Origin: Candidatus Saccharimonadota bacterium
GTDB taxonomy: Bacteria > Patescibacteriota > Saccharimonadia > Saccharimonadales > Saccharimonadaceae
NCBI GenBank assembly: GCA_017962365.1
Contig: JAGCVL010000003.1
Location: forward strand, 1-64,000
DNA: 64,000 nt
Reading direction: 5' to 3'
Shown here: one piece after another, positions 16,928 to 27,278 of the stretch
How positions within the stretch are numbered: position 1 is the stretch's first letter
Layout of the letters: every line of letters begins with the position of its first letter
Program-made: the position numbers and the translations under genes
The notes under the pieces: model-generated
What the model was told of the DNA's origin: nothing
Databases searched by the model: none
The model's input: the letters and a program-made list of their open reading frames with translations, nothing else

Positions 16928-17503
16928 ATGGATCCAGTAGTAATAGTAATTATTGTAATTGTGGCGTTGATTGCCGTAGTAGGTGCAATCGTTGGAGTAT
17001 ATAATGGACTTGTGAGCTTGAATGAGCGAGTGAACGAAGCCTGGAGCGACATCACCGTACAACTCAAATATCGTGCAGACTTAATCCCGAATGTGGTCGA
17101 GACGGTAAAGGGATATGCTAAGCACGAAAAAGAAACCTTTGAGATGGTGACAAGTGCACGTTCAGCAGTCATGGGCGCAAAGACCGTTAAGCAAGCCGCT
17201 GAGGCGGAAAAAGAGATGCAGGGGGCGCTCGGGCGGATTTTCGCAATCGCCGAAGCATACCCAGAACTTAAGGCAAACTCAAATTTCGTAAAGCTCCAAG
17301 AGCAATTGCAGGATGTAGAGGATAAAATTCAAGCTGCACGACGCTTTTATAATGCTGGGGCTAAGGAGTTAAATACCAAAATTAAGACCTTCCCATCCAA
17401 TATCATCAATAACATGTTTGGTCATTTCAAAAAGCGCGATTACTTCGAGGTAGCAGACAGCGAAAAGGCAAAAATCGAGAAAGCACCAGACGTAAAGTTC
17501 TAA
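16928..17503 (+). CDS. lemA: LemA family membrane protein
   Basis: 191 residues. One N-terminal membrane helix (residues ~4-26), then the helical LemA domain: YNGLVSLNERVNEAWSDI, VQLKYRADLIPNVVETVKGY and the C-terminal YNAGAKELNTKIKTFPSNI. Function poorly defined, but it commonly pairs with the HtpX protease, which follows here after 1 nt. Start chosen at 16928 for the AAAGGAG 6 nt upstream; the in-frame ATG at 16898 has only a -10 box near it. Confidence 0.93.
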   Translation: MDPVVIVIIVIVALIAVVGAIVGVYNGLVSLNERVNEAWSDITVQLKYRADLIPNVVETVKGYAKHEKETFEMVTSARSAVMGAKTVKQAAEAEKEMQGALGRIFAIAEAYPELKANSNFVKLQEQLQDVEDKIQAARRFYNAGAKELNTKIKTFPSNIINNMFGHFKKRDYFEVADSEKAKIEKAPDVKF

Positions 17504-17504
17504 T

Positions 17505-18363
17505 ATGTACAAGCAGATTGCTGAAAATAAGCGACGGACTGTATTTATCATGATACTTTTCGTGGTCATGATAGCGGCAATTGCGGGGGCTTTTGCTTGG
17601 ATTTATCGTGATCCGTGGATTACAGTATGGACAATTTTGGTTGCGACCGCCTATGCCATAGTCCAATATTTCGCAGCCGGGACGATTGCGACTGTGATGA
17701 CCGGGGCAACAGAAATCAGCAAAAAAGACAACCCTAGACTCTACAACATCGTAGAAAACCTATCAATCACTACCGGGTTGCCAATGCCGAAAGTGTATAT
17801 TATTAATGACCCGGCACCAAATGCTTTTGCGACTGGTCGCGACCCGAAGCATTCCATAGTGGCGGCTACCACTGGTCTCCTCGACATCATGAACGACAAG
17901 GAGCTCACGGCGGTGATGGCTCACGAGATGTCGCACGTAAAAAATTACGATATTAGAGTATCAATGATAGTATTCGGACTTGTCTGCGTAATTGGCCTAA
18001 TTTCAGACATTGCATTTCGGATGATGTTTTATGGTAATCGTCGGCGTGACAACGAGGGCAGCCCGATGGGGTATCTGCTCATCGCGGTCGCGGCGATTTT
18101 GTCGCCGATACTTGCAGCGCTTGCTCAGATGGCCGTATCGCGCGAACGCGAATATCTAGCTGACGCATCAGCGGTAAATATCACGCGCTACCCGGAGGGA
18201 ATGGTTGATGCGCTTAAAAAACTACAATCTCATACTCAGCCTATGCGAAGCCAAAATGTGGCTGCCGCTTCAATGTATATCAACGACCCACTACGTAAAG
18301 GTTTTTTCAATAACCTACTCAGCACACATCCGCCGATTGAAAAACGCATAGAAAGGCTAGAAA

Positions 18364-18383
<20 letters not shown>
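17505..18383 (+). CDS. htpX: HtpX-type membrane zinc metalloprotease (M48)
   Basis: 292 residues. Degrades damaged or misfolded membrane proteins. Two N-terminal membrane helices (~14-60), zinc motif HEMSH at residues ~139-143, two more helices (~150-215), and the downstream zinc ligand in REREYLADASAV. Ends STHPPIEKRIERLE, typical of the family. The next gene starts inside its last 20 bases. Confidence 0.95.
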
Positions 18384-21439
<3,056 letters not shown>

Positions 21440-21796
21440 TGAGAGAAGTTGCAACTACGCTAAAAGAAGATTTAATGAGTAATAATTACTCACCTGATCT
21501 CTTTTTCTCTCAATAAACGTACACAAAGCCATTATATCACGGATTGTAAAAAATACCCAAATAGACACCCTCAAAAGCGAAGATTTTTTTTGCAAAAGTA
21601 GTAGGGGGTCGTTCCCACTATATTTTTTGTTTCGATTTTGGCCGGGGTCAGTCCCCCAGGGGCTCCGATTGTAAACCCCTGCGAAGCTAGGGGTGAATTG
21701 GTGGGTGCTATAGCTTCTTAAATTGACTTCTCTTTTAAAAGTCCGTCGTAGTAATTGTCGGACGATTTTCTAGTCGTTTTCTTACTCGTCCGTTTT
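21440..21796. other. Non-coding left end of the element with several palindromes
   Basis: No gene seen. Contents: the palindrome TGAGTAAT-A-ATTACTCA (21476-21492), nested inside GAGAGAA / TTCTCTC (21441-21447, 21505-21511); a hairpin TAGTAGGG / CCCACTA (21599-21620) followed by TATTTTTT, terminator-like on the plus strand; and a G/C-rich cluster where CCCCT (21676-21680) can pair with AGGGG on either side (21658-21662 or 21689-21693), giving mutually exclusive stems. Possible recombinase-binding sites, an origin or a terminator; which of these is unknown. Confidence 0.5.
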
Positions 21797-21997
21797 TTAG
21801 CCTTTGTGGTGGTTTTTTGTGGTTTTGTCGTTTGCCGTGCTAGTTTCTAAAACCTTTTTTATCGCTTTAATGCCAATAAACAGTACCAAACCTATCACTA
21901 GGCAAGCCCCAATAATACGCCCTGCGTAATATGTCCACTCGGGTGCACCTGCTCGCACTAGGTCTTTGGCGGTGTCGCTTAATTCTGCAAAATACAT
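21797..21997 (-). CDS. Small single-pass membrane protein of the element
   Basis: 66 residues, unrecognised. A short polar N-terminus, one strong membrane helix (residues ~22-45, GRIIGACLVIGLVLFIGIKA), then a basic, Thr/Asn/His-rich tail. Start preceded by AAAGGTAAATAAG. Last of four minus-strand genes spaced 4-21 nt apart, probably one transcript. The size and topology fit holins and many phage or plasmid accessory proteins, but no function can be assigned. Confidence 0.6.
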   Translation of the reverse strand: MYFAELSDTAKDLVRAGAPEWTYYAGRIIGACLVIGLVLFIGIKAIKKVLETSTANDKTTKNHHKG

Positions 21998-22018
21998 CTT
22001 ATTTACCTTTCTTTTTAG

Positions 22019-22438
22019 TTAATAACGGTCTCTTAACTCAAAGTCCTCTAGGTCAACATCACTTTTTAGTTTGCCCATTTTTGCTAAACATATCTTAACT
22101 ATCGCTATCTTTTTCTTGTCGTCTGTCCACTCTCGCTTGCAACCAAGGTTCTGCGTGCATATATGGCTAAACAGGCAACCAAAGACGATGTTTTTAACTA
22201 TCGAGTAAAAGGCTAACATTAACAAAAAAGTTTTATCTATATCGGTAGTCTGACTTAATATAAGTATGACTACGACCTCAATTATGCCAACTACTACCAT
22301 ACCGCCTACTGACTTATTGGCGGTGTCCGACCCGTCTATACCTCTGACTAATTCGTCATTGCAGTAGTCCGTATCGTGTTTATTTACTGTGCCTAGTGTG
22401 GCTATCATATAATCATTATATTCTTTATTGGTTGCCAT
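22019..22438 (-). CDS. Hypothetical two-helix membrane protein of the element
   Basis: 139 residues, unrecognised. MATNKEYNDYM start with AAAGGTAAG upstream; the longer in-frame start inside the previous gene is rejected. Two hydrophobic segments (residues ~48-66 and ~75-98) are joined by a short loop, with cysteines near the second. The C-terminal half is soluble and charged (WTDDKKKIAIVKICLAK). Follows the 106-residue gene after 4 nt. Confidence 0.55.
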   Translation of the reverse strand: MATNKEYNDYMIATLGTVNKHDTDYCNDELVRGIDGSDTANKSVGGMVVVGIIEVVVILILSQTTDIDKTFLLMLAFYSIVKNIVFGCLFSHICTQNLGCKREWTDDKKKIAIVKICLAKMGKLKSDVDLEDFELRDRY

Positions 22439-22442
22439 ATTT

Positions 22443-22763
22443 TTACTTACCTTTCTTTTTAGCCATTGTTGCCGCGGCCTTATTAATAGTATAAACGATA
22501 ATTGATTTTGCTCCTTCAAATTCTCGTTGCCAGTCTTTTAAAGAATAACTGTCAACGGTTTTTATGGCTTGTTTTTCAGTCATTCCGTTATCCATAAGAC
22601 TGATTACAGATAAATCATATAGTATTGATGGGTCGCTTGGAGCTATTTTCCTTAGTTCTGTTGCAACCTTGACTCCATATATTTTAGTGAGGTCTTTCCA
22701 CTCATCATTGATAAACTTTATATCTAATAACCTTAGGGCTAAATCTTCGTGGAGGTCATTCAT
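22443..22763 (-). CDS. Hypothetical small helical protein of the element
   Basis: 106 residues, unrecognised, soluble and mostly helical, with a lysine-rich end (AKKKGK). AAGGGGT ribosome site overlaps the end of the zinc-ribbon nuclease gene, 8 nt upstream. Residues ~55-75 (DNGMTEKQAIKTVDSYSLKD) could be a small helical DNA-binding or protein-binding segment, but no clear helix-turn-helix is seen. Confidence 0.55.
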   Translation of the reverse strand: MNDLHEDLALRLLDIKFINDEWKDLTKIYGVKVATELRKIAPSDPSILYDLSVISLMDNGMTEKQAIKTVDSYSLKDWQREFEGAKSIIVYTINKAAATMAKKKGK

Positions 22764-22771
22764 TGCCTTAT

Positions 22772-25174
22772 TTACCCCTTCAGATTGTTATGATATTTTG
22801 CTGAGCAATTACGACAACCTCTGGCAATTTTTCTCAGATTACGTTCACGTATTCTGGCTTGCCACTCTTTACCGCACTTCGGGCATTTCCACCAAGCATA
22901 TTTACTGGATACTGCTAAAACTTGTTCTGGTCGTAAGCCTTTGTTCTTCTCATAATTCCATTCTTTTGCCAAACCAGGATTCACTGTTGCAAGGTCGTTG
23001 TAACCTAGCAATACTATCCTGTTTGAACATACCGGACATCCGCGTCCGGTAGCACGATTTGCTATGGAGGCTTCCCATTCGTGACCTTTTTCACATATCC
23101 ACCAAACTTTTTTTGGGGATTTAGCATATACTTGCTCTGGTTTCAGGTCGCCATTTTTCGTATAATTCCATTCCTTGGCCAAGTCTGGATTCTTGGCTGA
23201 AAGGCTGTCCTTGATATCTGTAACGACTGATCTTAGCTTTGCGCTTCGTTTATGCCCACATTTACGGCATCCATAACCACCTAGTGCTCGTGAATATACT
23301 GGTGCTTGCCACTCGTATCCACATTCTGAACATTTCCACCAAGCTTTATATTTCGACCCCGCATTGAGTATGGCTGGGTCCACGGTGTTTTTATAGTAAT
23401 CCCATTCTTTTATAAGCTCATTGTGTGTTTTGATTAGTGACTTTTCTTCCTCACCTTTTTGGTATCTTGCATAAATATTGCCATAGTCACGGTCAACATT
23501 GATATCAAATTTTTTATCACCGATTACGATTAATAGTACTTGTTTTATTGGCTCATTCAAATAACTGTAGTTATGGCTTAGCTTTTTAATCTTTATGTCG
23601 GTAGAGGTGCTTTTAAGTGGTGGCAATTTTGGTTCTCTAATTCTTATCAACTGAATCCCAAGTTTTTTACATAGCCTATTCTTTCTTAAGTCTTTTTCCT
23701 TACTGTTATGATAATATTGACCGTCATACTCTATTGCAGTGGACATACTTGGGATAAAAATATCTAATTCGTAACCTTTAACTCTTTTGTTTTCTTCCAC
23801 AGCTATACCGTATTTTTCAAGGTAATAGCCGACGGCTTTTTCTGGTATTGATGTGCGTCTGTTTGATGAGCAAATAGGGCAATGCACGTTTTGATGATGC
23901 CTGCTCTCTACAGTTGCTTGCCATTCGTGGCCTAGCTTACATTTCCACCAGACTTTTTTGGGGGAACCTGCTATTATGTTTTCTGGTTTTAAATTGCCAT
24001 TTCTTTCGTAATTCCACTCTTTGGCCAATTCGGGATTTATCGTTGTCAAGTCGTTATGGCCAGTAATAACTACTTTATTAACACATACTGGACATCCACT
24101 ACCATTTGCTCTACTAACTACAGTTGCTTGCCATTCGTGTGCGCATTCTGAGCATCTCCACCAGACTTTTTTCCCTGAACCATACAAAGTGTTTTCTGGT
24201 TTCTTCTCCCCATTTTTTTCATAATTCCATTCCGAGGATAATTTTGGATTAATGGTGGCCAGATCATTGTAGCCAGGCCATACTTTCTGATTGATACAAT
24301 ATGGGCAGAATCCGCAGCAATTTGGCATTGTTTTCCATTCGTGACCTTTTTCGCACTTCCACCATACTTTTCTGTTTGAACCCGCTGCGATATCGCTTGG
24401 TTTTAAGTCACCATTTTTTTCATAATTCCAATTTTTTGCCAAATCTGGCCTAGTGGTGGCTAGATCATTTATTCCTGCAACTATTAGCTTGTTCGCACAA
24501 ATTGGGCATCCTCGATAGCCTTCTTTTGTTCTACTCAAGACTGATGCTTGCCACGTATGCCCTTTGTTGCATTTCCACCACACTTTTGTGATACTACGAA
24601 CTGGAACATTTTCGGGCTTTAACTCACCATTTTTTTCATAGTCCCATTCGGCCGAAACTCTTTCGTTACAAGATGCCAGATCATTGATGCCCGGCTTGAC
24701 ATAGTAGCTTCGGTCTAATTGCTTGAACGTGCACTCTTTGCAGGTTGTAGTACCAGATTTTGCTTTGGCATAGATAGTTGTTTGCCACTCTCTACCGCAT
24801 CTAGAGCACTTCCACCATACCTTTTTATTAGAACCTGCTGCTAAATCCTCTGGCTTTAGATTCTGGTTCTTCTCATAATTCCATACCTTAACAACATCTG
24901 GAAAAACTTTCAAAAGGCTTCTGTTGGGTTCTTTAAGTGAAGCATTGTTTTTACCAGTTTTAAGGTGTGCACACCGAGGACAACCGTGTCCTTTTTTTCT
25001 GACACTAATTTGGGTTTTCCATTTGTGTCCGCAGTCCTTACAAACCCAATAAGCTTTTTTCGTGCTATTCGTAAATAATACGTCTGGATTCAATCCAAGT
25101 TTATTATTCGCTTCAAAATCCCACTCGGATAGGAGCTTCGTCTTAGGAACAGCAATTGCATTATTCTGATCCAT
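22772..25174 (-). CDS. Nine-repeat zinc-ribbon (DUF4379/treble-clef-like) protein with an embedded nuclease domain
   Basis: 800 residues. Six repeats of ~65 residues, a nuclease-like insert (~residues 430-520), a linker, and three more repeats to the C-terminus. Repeat pattern: DLAT-NP-LAKEWNYEKNG followed by KPE, a KVWWKC-x2-C or C-x2-GH segment, HEWQA, and a second GCPxC pair. Pfam's probable zinc-ribbon DUF4379 is the closest family I recall. The insert has the layout of DUF559/Vsr-like PD-(D/E)xK enzymes: YELDIFIPSMSTAIEYDGQY, then LCKKLGIQLIRIRE. Start at 25174 because TATAAT (25189-25184) is 9 nt upstream. First gene of the leftward element operon. Predicted DNA endonuclease; target unknown. 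Confidence 0.8.
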   Translation of the reverse strand: MDQNNAIAVPKTKLLSEWDFEANNKLGLNPDVLFTNSTKKAYWVCKDCGHKWKTQISVRKKGHGCPRCAHLKTGKNNASLKEPNRSLLKVFPDVVKVWNYEKNQNLKPEDLAAGSNKKVWWKCSRCGREWQTTIYAKAKSGTTTCKECTFKQLDRSYYVKPGINDLASCNERVSAEWDYEKNGELKPENVPVRSITKVWWKCNKGHTWQASVLSRTKEGYRGCPICANKLIVAGINDLATTRPDLAKNWNYEKNGDLKPSDIAAGSNRKVWWKCEKGHEWKTMPNCCGFCPYCINQKVWPGYNDLATINPKLSSEWNYEKNGEKKPENTLYGSGKKVWWRCSECAHEWQATVVSRANGSGCPVCVNKVVITGHNDLTTINPELAKEWNYERNGNLKPENIIAGSPKKVWWKCKLGHEWQATVESRHHQNVHCPICSSNRRTSIPEKAVGYYLEKYGIAVEENKRVKGYELDIFIPSMSTAIEYDGQYYHNSKEKDLRKNRLCKKLGIQLIRIREPKLPPLKSTSTDIKIKKLSHNYSYLNEPIKQVLLIVIGDKKFDINVDRDYGNIYARYQKGEEEKSLIKTHNELIKEWDYYKNTVDPAILNAGSKYKAWWKCSECGYEWQAPVYSRALGGYGCRKCGHKRSAKLRSVVTDIKDSLSAKNPDLAKEWNYTKNGDLKPEQVYAKSPKKVWWICEKGHEWEASIANRATGRGCPVCSNRIVLLGYNDLATVNPGLAKEWNYEKNKGLRPEQVLAVSSKYAWWKCPKCGKEWQARIRERNLRKIARGCRNCSAKYHNNLKG

Positions 25175-25304
25175 ATATGAAATATTATACATCGTATAGT
25201 AAAATTCGTCAACAATAATTAGATTACCTAGCAATTGGGGTTTGATTGATTTGCTATATCCAGAAAAAATGATATAATATAATTAATTAAACACAATATT
25301 ATAG

Positions 25305-26084
25305 ATGCAAGAAATGACCACTAAAATCTGTAGGGTGTGTGGCGAAGAAAAACCTCTGGACGAGTTTCGTATCAGAGGAGATTCTGGTAAGCGTAGAACG
25401 GAGTGTAAAAGTTGCTTAAGCAAGTATTTAAAACAATATAGGTCTGAGAATAAGCAACGCATTTCTGAGCTCAATAGAAGATGGAGAAATGAGCATAAGG
25501 ATGAGTTGTCAGAGTACCAGCTTAACTGGCAACGGAATAATAGAGAAAAGTGTCGTGCCTATAATAAGAAATCTAATCAAAATATGACAGAAGAAAGAAG
25601 AGCAAGGGCTAATTTGCGTTCCAAAAAATATCGTGATACCAGAAAAGATGACCCAGAGTTTAGAGAATATGTAAGAATTAAAAATCGTGAGTCGAGTAAG
25701 CACCGGCGTAAAAAAATTACAGCTTATGAAGAGAATCGCAAAAAGGTTGACCCAGTTTTTAAATTAAAGAAACAGATTAGGAATGAAATTAGGACTTCTT
25801 TTAACCGTAGAGGGTTCAGAAAGTCGGCACGTACTGAGGGAATAATCGGTTGCACCTTGCAAGAGTTGTACGACCATCTATGTAAGACTTATTTGATTAG
25901 ATATGGAAAAAAGTATAATGGGAACGAGCTAGTACATATAGACCATATTATCCCACTGGCGAATGCCCATACCGAAGAAGAAGTTATAAGGCTGTGTAGG
26001 TGGGATAATCTACAGCTATTAACCGCCGAAGACAATCTAATAAAAAATGCAGATGGGTCATTCCCATCATATAGGGCTATTTAG
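25305..26084 (+). CDS. HNH endonuclease-like protein with N-terminal zinc knuckle
   Basis: 259 residues. N-terminus has CRVCGEEKPLDEFRIRGDSG and CKSC (four cysteines, a zinc-binding 'CxxC, CxxC' unit common in phage HNH proteins). The middle ~150 residues are very basic and helical (many Lys/Arg). The C-terminal HNH core is VHIDHIIPLANAHTEEE followed by RWDNLQLLTAEDNLIKN. Divergent from the zinc-ribbon nuclease across 130 bp. Could be a homing-type or defence nuclease; a TATAAT at 25272-25277 is ~27 nt before the start. Confidence 0.85.
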   Translation: MQEMTTKICRVCGEEKPLDEFRIRGDSGKRRTECKSCLSKYLKQYRSENKQRISELNRRWRNEHKDELSEYQLNWQRNNREKCRAYNKKSNQNMTEERRARANLRSKKYRDTRKDDPEFREYVRIKNRESSKHRRKKITAYEENRKKVDPVFKLKKQIRNEIRTSFNRRGFRKSARTEGIIGCTLQELYDHLCKTYLIRYGKKYNGNELVHIDHIIPLANAHTEEEVIRLCRWDNLQLLTAEDNLIKNADGSFPSYRAI

Positions 26085-26128
26085 CTGAACCAAAAGATGA
26101 TATAATTGGGTGAAACGGGATAGCTAAA

Positions 26129-26887
26129 ATGACTTTAAGATTTTTTGTACCAGGAGAGGATGCCGTGTTTGAGCAAATCTCTAAACAAAGAGAGGAAAGT
26201 GGGCCCAATGAGGACTACTTCATTTATTTTTTAAGCGATGGGCAAAAGGGATTACAGTCTAATGGTAATGCAATTAAGTATGGGATTGGGGGCTCTGAAC
26301 AAGTCGAAATTATCCGTAAGCTGGTTGAAGATGGTTTTTTTGATGCGGATTGGGTCGTATCATACGACCAGGGTAAATTTAATCTTAAGTATCATAATGA
26401 GGAGTGGCTACAGAAAAACTATTCCGCTATGGATTTATCTAATTTTGTTTTTGAGGATTGCAATTATAGAGATTATTTCTTTATAAACCTGGATTTTAAC
26501 CGTATTAGGGCTATTAATGATAACTGCCGGGCTATATACCCGTGTGAATTGTGCTACGATGAAGAACAGTACAGCTTTTATGTCAAACGTAAGGACAATG
26601 ATGAGAGTTATTATATTAGTAAGCTCAAGAAGGATATGGTGCCATTCCAAGTGTTATTGCACGCATACAAGAGTAAACATATGCACGCTACAAGAGAGGG
26701 TATGAACAAAAGTGGTGATAGAAGGGTCTACATAGGAAAAGCATCAATTGCTACACAAGTGTTTGCCGAGAAAAGTGTAGTAAGAAATGAATTATCGATG
26801 TTTGTGACATTGAGGAGTGAAGATATCGATATTAACAAAGAGGCTAACCTCACACTTAATCAGTTAAAGGCTTTAGAAAAGGCTTAA
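26129..26887 (+). CDS. Hypothetical protein of the element
   Basis: 252 residues, unrecognised. Soluble, rich in Tyr, Asp and Asn, without signal peptide, cysteine motif or P-loop. The N-terminus contains DYFIYFLSDGQKGLQSNG; the C-terminal third is basic (HAYKSKHMHATREGMNKSGD). The sequence CGGGATAGCTA immediately before the ATG recurs, inverted, in the leader of the primase genes (27070-27080), suggesting shared control. No clear ribosome site. The stop is abutted by the 11-bp tandem repeats. Confidence 0.6.
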   Translation: MTLRFFVPGEDAVFEQISKQREESGPNEDYFIYFLSDGQKGLQSNGNAIKYGIGGSEQVEIIRKLVEDGFFDADWVVSYDQGKFNLKYHNEEWLQKNYSAMDLSNFVFEDCNYRDYFFINLDFNRIRAINDNCRAIYPCELCYDEEQYSFYVKRKDNDESYYISKLKKDMVPFQVLLHAYKSKHMHATREGMNKSGDRRVYIGKASIATQVFAEKSVVRNELSMFVTLRSEDIDINKEANLTLNQLKALEKA

Positions 26888-26940
26888 TTTCAACTGATTT
26901 TCAACTAGTTTTCAACTAGTTTTCAACTAGTTTTCAATTG
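26887..26940. repeat. Five 11-bp tandem repeats (iteron-like)
   Basis: Unit TTTTCAACTAG at 26898, 26909 and 26920, with degenerate copies at 26887 (ATTTCAACTG) and 26931 (TTTTCAATTG). Each junction makes the palindrome AACTAGTT. The 11-bp period places every copy on one face of the helix. Located between an unknown gene and the primase operon, next to a T-rich tract. Confidence 0.75.
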
Positions 26941-27041
26941 ACCACAATAGGACGCTTTTTGTAACAGATTAGGCGAAGTTTTTTTCGCTGTCTTTTTTAC
27001 TGTCGACGACATTTTTTGGGTCCCCTGATAATCTGGTAATA

Positions 27042-27092
27042 GGATAGCCGGATGGGTTACTTAATCTAATAGCTATCCCGGTTGAGTAACCC
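27042..27092 (+). promoter_or_regulatory. Pseudoknot-like structured leader of the primase operon
   Basis: A 12-bp stem (27054-27065 with 27081-27092, including GGGTTACT / AGTAACCC and two or three G-T pairs) has a 15-nt loop that contains GCTATCC (27072-27078). That loop sequence is complementary to GGATAGC (27042-27048) just upstream, giving interleaved pairing. It ends ~30 nt before the small gene at 27123. Confidence 0.5.
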
Positions 27093-27122
27093 CCCTTAAG
27101 AGTATTGGAAGGTTTTTATATA

Positions 27123-27278
27123 ATGAAAATCTCAAAAGAGCTCGTCCAGGCTTTTAAAAGTGTATACGAGCGCAAGCTCGGCCAAAATATCTCCGCCGAA
27201 GAAGCTGAGCAAAAACTATCGGATCTGGCGGAGTTAATAAGAATAATTGAAAATAGGAGAAGAAAAAATGGATATTAA
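27123..27278 (+). CDS. Small helical protein upstream of the primase
   Basis: 51 residues: MKISKELVQAFKSVYERKLG, then NISAEEAEQKLSDLAELIRI and a basic tail. This resembles the short helical proteins (pattern 'F...Y...G..IS.EEA...L..L..L') often found beside integrase or replication genes in Patescibacteria; that comparison is from memory. Its last 11 nt overlap the primase/helicase start, suggesting coupled translation. A GGAAGG-like ribosome site lies at 27107-27112, 10 nt before the ATG. Confidence 0.65.
   Translation: MKISKELVQAFKSVYERKLGQNISAEEAEQKLSDLAELIRIIENRRRKNGY

Noticed and set aside
21599-21700. G/C-rich hairpins of the element as a further copy of the palindromic family
   Set aside because: They contain GGGGTC-TCCC segments but not the ordered blocks or the 80-bp arm layout.
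22772-25174. Regular repeats suggesting a CRISPR array
   Set aside because: The repeats are imperfect, ~200 bp apart and explained by repeated zinc-ribbon coding units in one open frame.
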